Shown here: piece by piece, positions 37,629-45,934 of the stretch
Numbering within the stretch: position 1 is the first letter of the stretch
Layout of the letters: each line of letters begins with the position of its first letter
NCBI GenBank assembly: GCA_021151685.1
Contig: JAGKWS010000003.1
Location: forward strand, 1 to 64,000
Direction of reading: 5' to 3'
Origin: Chitinophagaceae bacterium
GTDB lineage: Bacteria > Bacteroidota > Bacteroidia > Chitinophagales > Chitinophagaceae
Length of the DNA: 64,000 bases
Position numbers and translations under genes: made by a program
The notes under the pieces: model-generated
Told to the model about the DNA's origin: nothing
Seen by the model: only the letters and a program-made list of their open reading frames with translations
Databases searched by the model: none

Positions 37629-38462
37629 ATGAAAAAAATCCATTCCCCCATTCTGTGGACTATCCTCTTAGAGGTAGCCACTACATTCATCCGCTTCCGT
37701 TGTTCTAGTGCAGTCGATTTTGGCATCAGCTTCTTGTTGTTCTTTCTGATGGTGTACATCCTGTCGGGCAAGGTTCCTGATAAAGCGTACAGAGTACCGG
37801 TAACAGCCATCGTAACCCTTGCCTTGCTTACCGCACTGGCGTGGGTGCTCGATGGTGCGCCACCCACCGTGGGATGCTTTGATATAGCCGGGCAGGCGTT
37901 AGCCTGTGTTTTTGGGTACCTCTATCGCAGATACACAGCCGCAGCATTCCGTATTGCCATTGTAGCCATATCTGTAGCCATGTCGGTATTCTATTACCTG
38001 CGCGGACATGAGTTATGGCTAAATTATCTGAGCTATGGCACCGCTACGGGCATTGTACACGAGACAGCACCTACCGATTGGATGAACCAAATAGCCCCAT
38101 CGGCAGACAAAACCAACTACAAGGCCACCGATATGGTGGTGCTCGATTTTTTTAATACCCGGTGCGGCTATTGTTTTGCAGCTTTCCCTACAGTACAACA
38201 GTACTACGAACAATGGAAAAATAATGACCGGGTGGCCGTTTATGCCCTCGATATACCCATAAAAGGCGATACTACCGGCATGGCTATGCAAGTAGTACGT
38301 GACAGAGGCTTTACATTTCCGGTACTTGTGGGCAACGAAAATCTGAAAAAACTATTCAATATTCAGGCCTACCCCACTGTTATAGTGCTGCAACAAAACA
38401 ACATCATCTTTCGTGGTACAATAGAAGATGCCGGCAAGTTGGTGGCAGAAAAACTGAAATGA
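37629..38462 (+). CDS. Membrane-anchored thioredoxin-like protein
   Basis: 277 residues. Four predicted membrane helices (about residues 8-125) resembling MauE/DoxX-type units, then a periplasmic thioredoxin fold with the redox motif CGYC (Cys179, Cys182) in VLDFFNTRCGYCFAAFPTV and the cis-Pro segment IQAYPTVIVLQ. It should move reducing equivalents across the inner membrane to envelope thiols. A short remnant of a related 3' end lies at 40019-40084. Confidence 0.82.
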   Translation: MKKIHSPILWTILLEVATTFIRFRCSSAVDFGISFLLFFLMVYILSGKVPDKAYRVPVTAIVTLALLTALAWVLDGAPPTVGCFDIAGQALACVFGYLYRRYTAAAFRIAIVAISVAMSVFYYLRGHELWLNYLSYGTATGIVHETAPTDWMNQIAPSADKTNYKATDMVVLDFFNTRCGYCFAAFPTVQQYYEQWKNNDRVAVYALDIPIKGDTTGMAMQVVRDRGFTFPVLVGNENLKKLFNIQAYPTVIVLQQNNIIFRGTIEDAGKLVAEKLK

Positions 38463-38491
38463 TGACATAATGCATATATATGTACACAAAA

Positions 38492-38521
38492 CAGCCCCAC
38501 AACAATAGCGTTGCAGGGCTG
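38492..38521. terminator. Terminator between convergent genes
   Basis: Stem CAGCCC-(CA)-CAAC with GTTG-(CA)-GGGCTG and a 6-nt loop, flanked by AT-rich TATATA tracts. Serves the thioredoxin and the minus-strand T9SS gene. Confidence 0.6.
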
Positions 38522-38544
38522 CATATATATTATTTCTTCAACAA

Positions 38545-39870
38545 CTACCTAACAACCGTGAATTGCTTCACTACCTTTTCAGTACGTCCCTGCATGGTGA
38601 GTATATAACAGCCTGCGGACAAGTTGCCTATCTGTAGTTCTTCATGATGCTTGTTTACCATTACGGGCGATGTCCAGCTCATATACACACGGCCGGTTGC
38701 ATCGGTTATGGTAGCCGCATATTGTTTCGTATCCGTCCAGCTTACGTCTATGTTCATGGTAGTTGTTGCTGGTATCGGGTACACCAAAGCGTTGGCAGTT
38801 ACATTTACGGCTTCGTTTACACCAGAGGTAGTGTACGGTTCGTAATGGTAGCGGGTTCTGTAATCGTACTTTGCCACTTCCCACGAACTGCCATTCCATG
38901 ATTCAGAATATTCATAATCGGGCTTGCCGTAGGTATTGTATGAATATCTTACTCTTTCATTTTGCTCATAAGCAGCAGAAATAGTGTTCCATAAAGATTT
39001 TGTTGTTTCTATTGGTTGATGATAGGCATCAAACGTAGTACTTTGAGCCTTGTAAGAAGGCACCCACACAGACGTGGTAGTATTCCAACTTTCATTCTCA
39101 GACTCTATTCTGTTGCCACTGCCATCGTAGGTATGTGTAGTTCTCATGCTTGGTCTCCATGCAGTACCACTCCAGAATTCCCATAGAATATCAGTCAATT
39201 GGTCTGCGGTGTTCCATGTATAAGTATTCTTTGCAAAATTCTCCCACGTACCGCCTGAAGTACTCCACATTTCCTGTATAAAAGTTGCCTGCTTACCAGA
39301 TGCTGTATACGTGTAACTAACTCTGCTCAAATTGCTCCAAAGACCAGTGGCTACATTTCTTTCATACTCTGTATAAGTGGCTACATTACCGGCCCCATCA
39401 TATGTGTATACCGTTTTAGACTCATTTAGCCATGCGGTACCGTCCCACTGCTGCACTACAAAGCTGTCGGCCAAGCCTGAGGTGTTGTAATAGGTCGTCA
39501 TTTTAGCACTGGCAGGGTCGTAAGTAGTGCCATTATGCTCGTAATAATAACCTGTTTCCGAGTCCCAGTTCCAAGTCAGCCACATATCGTCAAACGTTCC
39601 GCCCCTACTTCCCAGGTAGCTGAATGTAGTAGAATCTGTAAAGCGAAGAGCGGTACCGTCATGCTCCATGTTAGCTACCGATGTCAGCCTAACATCTGTA
39701 GCGGTGGTTTTTGATGCAAATTTTTTCGTGCTTGTGGCTCTGTGCAGGCTGCGAATAGCCTTATTTTCGTTGCCCCAATAGGATGGGAATTGCTGTATCT
39801 TTTGCGCACTCGCATCAGAGATTAGCAAAATTGTAGCTACTACAACCAGCGGGATAAATAGTTTCTTCAT
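38545..39870 (-). CDS. T9SS-secreted protein with RHS-like tandem motifs
   Basis: 441 residues. Signal peptide (MKKLFIPLVVVATILLISDASAQ). The middle (about residues 95-350) repeats a unit of about 40 residues with 'W.....Y.YdgaGN...e..E.W....g.W....r..YTY', reminiscent of RHS/YD sequences and of bacterial DUF3836-type secreted proteins. The last 80 residues form a sorting domain (ALVYPIPATTTMNIDV ... GCYILTMQG ... QFTVVR). A TACATTTG box lies at 39897-39904. Surface or secreted; role unknown. Confidence 0.8.
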   Translation of the reverse strand: MKKLFIPLVVVATILLISDASAQKIQQFPSYWGNENKAIRSLHRATSTKKFASKTTATDVRLTSVANMEHDGTALRFTDSTTFSYLGSRGGTFDDMWLTWNWDSETGYYYEHNGTTYDPASAKMTTYYNTSGLADSFVVQQWDGTAWLNESKTVYTYDGAGNVATYTEYERNVATGLWSNLSRVSYTYTASGKQATFIQEMWSTSGGTWENFAKNTYTWNTADQLTDILWEFWSGTAWRPSMRTTHTYDGSGNRIESENESWNTTTSVWVPSYKAQSTTFDAYHQPIETTKSLWNTISAAYEQNERVRYSYNTYGKPDYEYSESWNGSSWEVAKYDYRTRYHYEPYTTSGVNEAVNVTANALVYPIPATTTMNIDVSWTDTKQYAATITDATGRVYMSWTSPVMVNKHHEELQIGNLSAGCYILTMQGRTEKVVKQFTVVR

Positions 39871-39896
39871 ACGAAGGTGTTTTTTTTGATGAATAG

Positions 39897-39904
39897 CAAA
39901 TGTA
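39897..39904 (-). promoter_or_regulatory. Candidate -7 element of T9SS gene
   Basis: TACATTTG on the minus strand, 26 nt before the ATG at 39870. The nearest TTTG is 28 nt further up, too far for the usual spacing. Confidence 0.35.
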
Positions 39905-40018
39905 TGGGTGTTCTCTTTTTGGCGTGGTTAAACAAATTGTTAAATCACACTTATGTACATTTGCCATACTTCTGCTCTTTTTGCATAAATCGCTCATCGG
40001 CAACACCTCCATGCTATC

Positions 40019-40084
40019 AACATCATCTTTTGCGGCAATATAGCAGGTGCCGGCAAGATGGTGGCAGAAAAATTGAAACAGTAA
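40019..40084 (+). pseudogene. Remnant of a thioredoxin-gene 3' end
   Basis: The plus strand reads NIIFCGNIAGAGKMVAEKLKQ then TAA. This matches the last 19 codons of the thioredoxin gene (NIIFRGTIEDAGKLVAEKLK, ending at 38462), with most codons identical. No coding sequence continues upstream of it. It looks like the leftover of a second, deleted thioredoxin copy or a small duplicated patch, about 1.6 kb away. Confidence 0.6.
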
Positions 40085-40126
40085 TACCAATCACATTAAA
40101 TCTAAAAAGCATACTGGCCCACCCTA

Positions 40127-40525
40127 CTACCCCAACGTTGTCTCTATATCTATACTCCCCTTCAGTATTTTGTGCGTAGGGCAGGCATTGGCTATGGCTA
40201 TCAGGCGGTTGCTATTGGCTTCATCCATTTTGTTTTCGGTAGTGATGATGCGGGTGAAAACAGTCTGGTTTTGGTCGACCCTGTTCAGTAGTACATCTAC
40301 CGTTATCTTGCCGGTTGCCCATTGCTTACGTTCGGCATACATACGCAGGGTAATGGCCGTACATGATGCCAGTGCTGCCGCCATCAACTCGAACGGATTA
40401 AAGCCACGATCTGCCCCACCCTCTGCCGGTGGTTCATCGGCAATAATCGATTTTTCGCCCGCTGTTATTACGGTTTTGTATGGCTCGTTGCCAATCTCAG
40501 CTTTTACCTGCACTTTAGAAATCAT
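40127..40525 (-). CDS. OsmC/Ohr-family protein
   Basis: 132 residues, cytosolic. It has the conserved GFNPFELMAAALASCTAITLRMYA segment containing the first redox Cys, and IANACPTHKIL with the second Cys. Family members reduce organic hydroperoxides by a dithiol mechanism. The start overlaps the pirin stop (ATGA), so the two form a stress operon. Confidence 0.9.
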   Translation of the reverse strand: MISKVQVKAEIGNEPYKTVITAGEKSIIADEPPAEGGADRGFNPFELMAAALASCTAITLRMYAERKQWATGKITVDVLLNRVDQNQTVFTRIITTENKMDEANSNRLIAIANACPTHKILKGSIDIETTLG

Positions 40526-41400
40526 ATTTTACGTTTTGGGTAAGGAACAAATTCGGTTTCGCCGGGCACTTTGGGGAATAGTTGCGCATCCCAATCGGCC
40601 TTGGCCTTTTGTATCAAATCAATGTCTGACGATACAAAATTCCAGTCTATATGCCGCGCCTCAGGGAATGGCTCTCCGCCAAAAATATAGACAGTAGAAT
40701 GGGGCATTAGCTCAAACTCGCACAGGGCAGCATCTTTGGCTATCAGCAGTTGTTTGGGGCCATATTCTTCGCCACCATCCTTTACACCACCGTCCAGTAT
40801 ATACAGCCCGCTTTCGCCAAACAGATGACTGCCCAGCTTTACTGAGGTAGCCGCCTCGTTCTTCAGTTCTATAAAGTACAACTTGCTGTGTACCGGCACC
40901 GGCGATTTTCGGCCCATTACCTCGCCCGCAATCAGTTTGATGCGCAGCCCCTGCTCTTCCCATTCAGGTATATCCTCCTTGGCCACATGGGCAAACGAAG
41001 GTTCTGATTGCTCGAGATGTTTGGGCAATGCTACCCATATTTGCAGTCCGTGCAACATCTTTTCGGAATGCCGCAACCGCTCCGGTGTTCTTTCAGAGTG
41101 TACCACACCCTTGCCGGCGGTCATCCAGTTCACTGCTCCGGGTTGTATCTCCAGCTCGGTACCAATACTATCGCGGTGCATAATGGCTCCTTCAAACAAA
41201 AAAGTAAGCGTAGATAGCCCTATGTGCGGATGTGGCAATACATCCATATTCTGCCGTTCATTCATTTTGGCAGGCCCCATATGGTCTATAAACACAAACG
41301 GGCCTACACTCCGTTTCTGGATAAACGGCAATAGCCTACCCACCAAAAAGTTGCCAATATTGGCGGCACGTTCTTCAATTATCAAACTTACATTAGACAT
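40522..41400 (-). CDS. Pirin family protein
   Basis: 292 residues, two cupin lobes. The N-terminal lobe keeps PFVFIDHMGPA, the metal-binding region HPHIGLSTLTFLFEGAIMHRDS and GAVNWMTAGKGVVHSE. The C-terminal lobe has HLFGESGLYILDGG. Pirins bind iron and some act as quercetin dioxygenases or redox sensors; the activity here is unknown. Coupled to the downstream OsmC gene by a 4-bp overlap. Confidence 0.92.
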   Translation of the reverse strand: MSNVSLIIEERAANIGNFLVGRLLPFIQKRSVGPFVFIDHMGPAKMNERQNMDVLPHPHIGLSTLTFLFEGAIMHRDSIGTELEIQPGAVNWMTAGKGVVHSERTPERLRHSEKMLHGLQIWVALPKHLEQSEPSFAHVAKEDIPEWEEQGLRIKLIAGEVMGRKSPVPVHSKLYFIELKNEAATSVKLGSHLFGESGLYILDGGVKDGGEEYGPKQLLIAKDAALCEFELMPHSTVYIFGGEPFPEARHIDWNFVSSDIDLIQKAKADWDAQLFPKVPGETEFVPYPKRKI

Positions 41401-41633
41401 AAATCAGCAATCACATTTGAAAAAAAATACAACCCCTTTGAAAAATCTACACAAGAAGGCATCCAGTTGTTTGTACAGCACTTACACTACACGATGTAAA
41501 ATACAAACTAATGGCCGAACTACTTCTGAGTCAAGTCCCCCGCTGCATTATTATTATTCTGACAGAATGTTTATAAAAGTGAAGGATGATTGAAGTTTTG
41601 ACGACAAAATATGCTGCACCAACATATCACTCA

Positions 41634-41641
41634 TATCTTTG
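41634..41641 (+). promoter_or_regulatory. Candidate -7 element of 78-residue gene
   Basis: TATCTTTG, exact, 32 nt before the ATG at 41674. A TTTG at 41597 is too far for the normal spacing. Confidence 0.35.
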
Positions 41642-41673
41642 TAATTGACTATCGAAAGCTAAAAACAAACAAC

Positions 41674-41910
41674 ATGTACACGACATATCATTTTTCATCT
41701 GCTCAAGAGTTAAACTCAGATATTATTGACCCCATAAAAACAGCTTTCCAGTCTAAGCCGATAACCATCATCATAGAGGAAGACACCAACGGCTATGAAC
41801 TGACAACTGAAATGAAATCTGTACTCACGGAACGAGTACAGGAAGAGGAAAGTACTTATTTGACTGGCAAAGAATCCATTGACCAACTTAAAGAAAAGTA
41901 TGCGGTATAA
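41674..41910 (+). CDS. 78-residue antitoxin-like protein
   Basis: ATG at 41674 (MYTTYHFSSAQELNSDIID). The layout, a short beta/alpha N-terminus, the segment KPITIIIEEDTNGYELT, and a charged helical tail ending TGKESIDQLKEKYAV, resembles Phd/RelB-like antitoxins of Bacteroidota. No toxin gene is present on either side; the next gene is on the other strand after a terminator. An orphan antitoxin or a small unrelated regulator. Confidence 0.5.
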   Translation: MYTTYHFSSAQELNSDIIDPIKTAFQSKPITIIIEEDTNGYELTTEMKSVLTERVQEEESTYLTGKESIDQLKEKYAV

Positions 41911-41919
41911 GCCATAAAA

Positions 41920-41957
41920 TATTGAAAGGGAACGCCTCGCAGCATTCCCCTTCAATA
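41920..41957. terminator. Bidirectional terminator
   Basis: 13-bp stem (TATTGAAAGGGAA at 41920-41932 with TTCCCCTTCAATA at 41945-41957, one G-U) and a 12-nt loop, between convergent genes. Confidence 0.75.
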
Positions 41958-41978
41958 AAGCTATCTTGTAAAAACAAT

Positions 41979-42278
41979 TTACGGAAACTGATACCCTATA
42001 CCCTTCTCGGCTGCAAAATTTCTGATGCTCATATAGGAAATTGTCCCACCTTCATCAGACACGGCCAAATACACATCTACCTCCTCACTGGTCATCGTAG
42101 TTACACCATCGGCATATCCGGCCAACCATTCTTCGCGTTCGCTTGCATCAAAAGGACATATCAAAATATCCTCAATCAGGTATCCTACCCCACCCAGTGT
42201 AAACTCGGTGTCTATAAGGTCTTCAAAGTCCTCGGCAATTTCGGCAGCCTCATCGTGGCTGAATGGTGTCAATTCCAT
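41979..42278 (-). CDS. 99-residue acidic protein of unknown function
   Basis: Strongly acidic (MELTPFSHDEAAEIAEDFEDLID ... ASEREEWLAGYADG), with very few basic residues and one Cys. It follows the IscA-type gene on the same strand by 40 bp, so it is probably co-transcribed. Not recognised. High acidity would allow a protein- or DNA-mimic role, but there is no other evidence for it. Confidence 0.6.
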   Translation of the reverse strand: MELTPFSHDEAAEIAEDFEDLIDTEFTLGGVGYLIEDILICPFDASEREEWLAGYADGVTTMTSEEVDVYLAVSDEGGTISYMSIRNFAAEKGIGYQFP

Positions 42279-42318
42279 ATTGTCTTACAGAAATACTGAA
42301 TCCTCTATTTCGCCCTAC

Positions 42319-42669
42319 TTATACTGCAAAAGAGCTACCACATCCGCAAGAGCTGCTGGCATTGGGGTTATTGAATACAAAACCGCGCGCATTTAAGCCG
42401 TCGGAATAGTCTACCGTCATACCCAGCAAATAGATACCGTGTGCATCCTTCATTATTACGGGTATGCCTTTTATTTCGTAAGCGCGGTCATCGTCTTCCA
42501 TACGGTCGAAGCCCAACACATAACTCAGGCCCGAGCAGCCCCCACCCTTTACACCTATGCGCAGGTATTGACTGGCATCGAAACCCGGCTCACTCATCAG
42601 GCGTTTTACTTCTGCTATGGCATTGCCACTCAGCTTCACTGGTGCTTCTGTTGCTATTGTTGCTTCCAT
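42319..42669 (-). CDS. A-type iron-sulfur carrier (IscA/ErpA/HesB family)
   Basis: 116 residues. It has the three conserved cysteines: Cys45 in KGGGCSGLSY, and Cys108 and Cys110 in the C-terminal SSCGCGSSF. These bind and hand over Fe-S clusters. The ATG at 42669 is correct; an upstream extension does not look like the family. It has its own strong promoter. ErpA versus IscA cannot be decided. Confidence 0.92.
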   Translation of the reverse strand: MEATIATEAPVKLSGNAIAEVKRLMSEPGFDASQYLRIGVKGGGCSGLSYVLGFDRMEDDDRAYEIKGIPVIMKDAHGIYLLGMTVDYSDGLNARGFVFNNPNASSSCGCGSSFAV

Positions 42670-42689
42670 TGTGTTATCTGTAATTATTG

Positions 42690-42721
42690 CAAAACTACGA
42701 ACAACACCCACCCTTGCCAAA
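42690..42721 (-). promoter_or_regulatory. Promoter of the iron-sulfur carrier gene
   Basis: Minus strand: TTTG (42718-42721), 20 nt, TAGTTTTG (42690-42697). Both boxes are exact with ideal spacing; predicted leader about 15 nt. Confidence 0.65.
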
Positions 42722-42832
42722 TAAGACCACTTGCAGCATAGGCAAAACCAATTCATTCATCACACAATACAATATTGCCCGGCGGCAGGTGGGCCGGGCA
42801 GGTGTGGTTTCGTCATGTCGGGCATACTTACT

Positions 42833-42840
42833 ACATTTGG
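42833..42840 (+). promoter_or_regulatory. Candidate -7 element of methyltransferase gene
   Basis: TACATTTG, exact, 49 nt before the ATG at 42889; a TTTC rather than TTTG lies at the -33 distance. Confidence 0.4.
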
Positions 42841-42888
42841 CACAAGCATAACCATTTTAACCGTTACTCGATTTTGACCAAGCCTTCA

Positions 42889-43713
42889 ATGTCGCCCGAG
42901 CAGTTTTTCGATCTGCTATTGAAAGAGTTGGAAGTGCATACCGAAATGCAACCCTACTATAAGTTCCTCGGCAATCAATCGTCATGGCACTTCAGAAGGA
43001 ACTACTTTTTGCAGCGGCTGCGCTACATTCAGAAGTACCTTGTAGCCGGTGGCAAACCCGACCCCAAGATTTGGGACTGTGGCTGCGGCTACGGCACTAC
43101 CTGCTTGTATCTGGCTATGAATGGTATTTCCTCGCATGGTACTACATTAGAGTTCTATTACGAAACGGTACAGAAACGCCGCGAATACTGGAGCCGTTAT
43201 GGCGACACCTCGCTGTTTACCTGTAGCTACGAAAACCTATTCGATAACGCACCTGCCGCCAATTCTTACGATTGGATAATTGTACAAGATACGCTGCACC
43301 ATCTGGAGCCTATCAACGATGCGCTACAGATATTTCATAACGCCCTGCGCCCCGGTGGCCGCATACTGTCTATAGAAGAAAATGGCTCCAACATCATTCA
43401 GCGGGCCAAGCTCTATAAATACAGGGGCAACAAGCGCATCATCTCGATATGGGATGAAAAACTACAGAAGGAAATTCTGATTGGTAACGAAAACATACGC
43501 AGTCTGGCGGCATGGAGGCAACTGTTTGTAGCCAACCATTTTGCCATTGCCGACAGCAGTGTACAATATGTGCGCTATTACCTGCCTGTTACCTACCGTT
43601 TCGCTGATGCCGAAAAACTGCTGCAACAGGAAGAAGAAATACAATCTACCCCCGGTGTGCGCCGTGAGTACCTATTCTTTGGTTTAAATTTTGTAGCCGA
43701 GAAAAGACCGTAA
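42889..43713 (+). CDS. Class I SAM-dependent methyltransferase
   Basis: 274 residues. An N-terminal helical region (MSPEQFFDLLLKELEVHTEMQ) is followed by the Rossmann fold with motif I IWDCGCGYGTTCLYLA, a QDTLHHLEPINDAL segment and LRPGGRILSIEE. The substrate is not evident. The ATG at 42889 is chosen because the promoter box lies between it and the upstream in-frame starts. Single gene. Confidence 0.85.
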   Translation: MSPEQFFDLLLKELEVHTEMQPYYKFLGNQSSWHFRRNYFLQRLRYIQKYLVAGGKPDPKIWDCGCGYGTTCLYLAMNGISSHGTTLEFYYETVQKRREYWSRYGDTSLFTCSYENLFDNAPAANSYDWIIVQDTLHHLEPINDALQIFHNALRPGGRILSIEENGSNIIQRAKLYKYRGNKRIISIWDEKLQKEILIGNENIRSLAAWRQLFVANHFAIADSSVQYVRYYLPVTYRFADAEKLLQQEEEIQSTPGVRREYLFFGLNFVAEKRP

Positions 43714-43735
43714 CCGTCTGTTGTGCTCCCCCGAG

Positions 43736-45370
43736 CTATTCGGGCTGTTGCAGGGTGGTGAATGCAAACTGCGCACCATCGAACAACCCTTTATCGCTCA
43801 GCTTCAGGGCTGGTATCACCAATAGTGCCATAAATGACAGTGTCATAAACGGTGCCTGCATGGATGTACCCAATTGTTTGGCCAGTTGGTCTATATGGGT
43901 GTAGGCTGCTGCCACTTTATGCCCTTCCTCGCCCGACATAAGCCCGGCCACAGGCAGTGGCATGGTATGTACCGCTCCTTGTACGTTGGCAACGGCTATA
44001 CCTCCGTTACATTTTATAAGTGCATTTACAGCGATACACATTGCTTCATCGGTAACACCTACCACTATTATGTTGTGGCAGTCGTGCCCCACCGTAGATG
44101 CTATGGCTCCCTCTTTGAGTCCGAAATTGGTGATAAATGCCACCGCCACAGCTGCCATAGGTTCATATCGGTTCACAACGGCTATTTTCAGTACATCGGT
44201 AAGGGTATTGCTTACCAGCAAACCATTGACAATGGTGGGTGGCACCATTTTTTCGCCGGTTACCAATTGGCCTTCGTTGGCTACTATTACCCGCAGCAAG
44301 CCATCACCATTGGCATGTACGGCGAAGTCTGCTTCCTTGCGCGGCTCTGCTACAAACGAGTTAATAACCCCTGCTGCGCTATAAGCAATCAACGACTTTC
44401 CGGCATCGGCCACCAACTGTCCATTGATCCATGTTTGCAAAACACCGAAGTGCTGTAGCGAATCTACCACCACAAAGTCGGCCGGGTCGCCGGCACGCAG
44501 CAGGCCTACCGGTAATTTGTAATGCGTTACAGGGTTCACACTGGCCGCACGCAGCACATCATACACATTGTACCCCTTAGCCACCGCCCGGCGCACCAGC
44601 TCGTTGATGTGGTGCATCACCAACTCATCGGGATGTTTATCGTCGCTGCACAGCATCACCCTTTCGGGATACGTGTGTAGCAATGGATGCAGGGCTTCAA
44701 AATTTTTAGCGGCACTACCTTCCCGTATCAGAATGTGCATACCGGCTGCTATCTTATCGAGTGCTTCATCCAATGCAAAACATTCATGGTCGGTTGAGAT
44801 GCCTGCACTGGCATAAGTAACCACATCGGCACCACGCATACCGGGCGCATGACCGTCTACGGGCTTTCCTGCGGCATGGGCTGCAGCTATTTTGGCCATA
44901 ACACCGGGGTCTTTATACAGCACACCGGGGTAGTTCATCATTTCGGAAAGGTACCAGATATCGTCATCGGCAAGCAGGGCGGCTACATCGCGGGCATCTA
45001 AGGTTGCTCCCGCTGTTTCGAATGTTGTGGCGGGCACGCAAGAAGGGGCTCCAAAAAAGAACTTGAAAGGGGTCTGTTTGGCATTGTCTATCATGTACCG
45101 CACTCCCTCCATACCACATACATTGGCTATCTCATGCGGGTCTGACACGGTAGCCACAGTGCCATGTACCACAGCCATAGGCGCAAATGCCGATGGCACC
45201 AGCATAGAACTTTCTATGTGTATATGCGCATCTACAAATCCGGGGATGATGTATTGCTGCGGTGCAGCATCTATCTCTTGTACCGATACAATTTTGCCAT
45301 CGGCAATGTGCAATTCTGCGGCATATGTGCGGCGTTGCCATACATCTACCAGCTGCCCCCTTATAATCAT
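43736..45370 (-). CDS. Adenine deaminase
   Basis: 544 residues, amidohydrolase superfamily. It converts adenine to hypoxanthine and ammonia in purine salvage. Metal-binding motif FVDAHIHIESSML, then PHEIANVCGMEGV, KPVDGHAPG, ISTDHECFALDEAL, and CSDDKHPDELV, the set typical of bacterial adenine deaminase (Ade). It starts 9 bp after the truncated hemoglobin stop, so the two share a transcript. Confidence 0.93.
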   Translation of the reverse strand: MIIRGQLVDVWQRRTYAAELHIADGKIVSVQEIDAAPQQYIIPGFVDAHIHIESSMLVPSAFAPMAVVHGTVATVSDPHEIANVCGMEGVRYMIDNAKQTPFKFFFGAPSCVPATTFETAGATLDARDVAALLADDDIWYLSEMMNYPGVLYKDPGVMAKIAAAHAAGKPVDGHAPGMRGADVVTYASAGISTDHECFALDEALDKIAAGMHILIREGSAAKNFEALHPLLHTYPERVMLCSDDKHPDELVMHHINELVRRAVAKGYNVYDVLRAASVNPVTHYKLPVGLLRAGDPADFVVVDSLQHFGVLQTWINGQLVADAGKSLIAYSAAGVINSFVAEPRKEADFAVHANGDGLLRVIVANEGQLVTGEKMVPPTIVNGLLVSNTLTDVLKIAVVNRYEPMAAVAVAFITNFGLKEGAIASTVGHDCHNIIVVGVTDEAMCIAVNALIKCNGGIAVANVQGAVHTMPLPVAGLMSGEEGHKVAAAYTHIDQLAKQLGTSMQAPFMTLSFMALLVIPALKLSDKGLFDGAQFAFTTLQQPE

Positions 45371-45379
45371 GACAATTTT

Positions 45380-45775
45380 CTAATTCAGAGTTTCAAAACC
45401 TTCGCGGCTCATCTCTACTTTCATCCGTATGAGGTTCGCCATCAATTCTGCTTTGTTTTTAGCCATGTCGGCAATTTCCCCGGCATACATACCATCTACA
45501 GTAGTAGTCCATATAGCCACCCAACGCTCGAAGTGTGGCTTATCCATAGGCAGGCGTTTATCCAGATCGGTATGTTTGCGAACGGGGCTACCTGCATAAC
45601 CGGGAGCACTGAACAGCACCATATCCCAAAACTGATACATTATGGGCAGGTGATGACTCCAGTTGTCGCCTATGGCAGTATTAAAAATAGGCCCCAACAA
45701 ATCATCGGCCCGCACAGTCGTATAAAATGCATCTATGAGCCGCTCAATATCGGCCCGGTTGGCAATATCATTCAT
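45380..45775 (-). CDS. Group III truncated hemoglobin
   Basis: 131 residues from the ATG at 45775. Pattern of a 2-on-2 globin: FYTTVRADDLLGPIFN, then HHLPIMYQFWDMVLFSAPGYAG with PxxxH (the proximal-His region VRKHTDLDKRLPM) and HFERWVAIWTTTV. It binds heme and O2 or NO. A TATCTTTG box at 45790-45797 sits 14 nt upstream. Adenine deaminase follows. Confidence 0.88.
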   Translation of the reverse strand: MNDIANRADIERLIDAFYTTVRADDLLGPIFNTAIGDNWSHHLPIMYQFWDMVLFSAPGYAGSPVRKHTDLDKRLPMDKPHFERWVAIWTTTVDGMYAGEIADMAKNKAELMANLIRMKVEMSREGFETLN

Positions 45776-45789
45776 ACGTTTAGTTTTCT

Positions 45790-45797
45790 CAAAGATA
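45790..45797 (-). promoter_or_regulatory. Candidate -7 element of hemoglobin/ade operon
   Basis: TATCTTTG on the minus strand, exact, ending 14 nt before the ATG at 45775. No well-spaced -33 box. Confidence 0.4.
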
Positions 45798-45922
45798 GTA
45801 ACCCACCACAAGACTAACTACAGATAAGAACAATATTAAAAAACACATTCTATAATATTTTTATTCACCATTTCTTTTCAGCTCTAAGCACAAGATATCC
45901 GCCCGTCAATCTCTTTTGTCAA

Positions 45923-45930
45923 TAGCTTTG
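45923..45930 (+). promoter_or_regulatory. -7-like element abutting xerD start
   Basis: TAGCTTTG, exact, with its last base only 4 nt before the xerD ATG. If used, the mRNA starts at or inside the start codon. Confidence 0.4.
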
Positions 45931-45934
45931 CACC

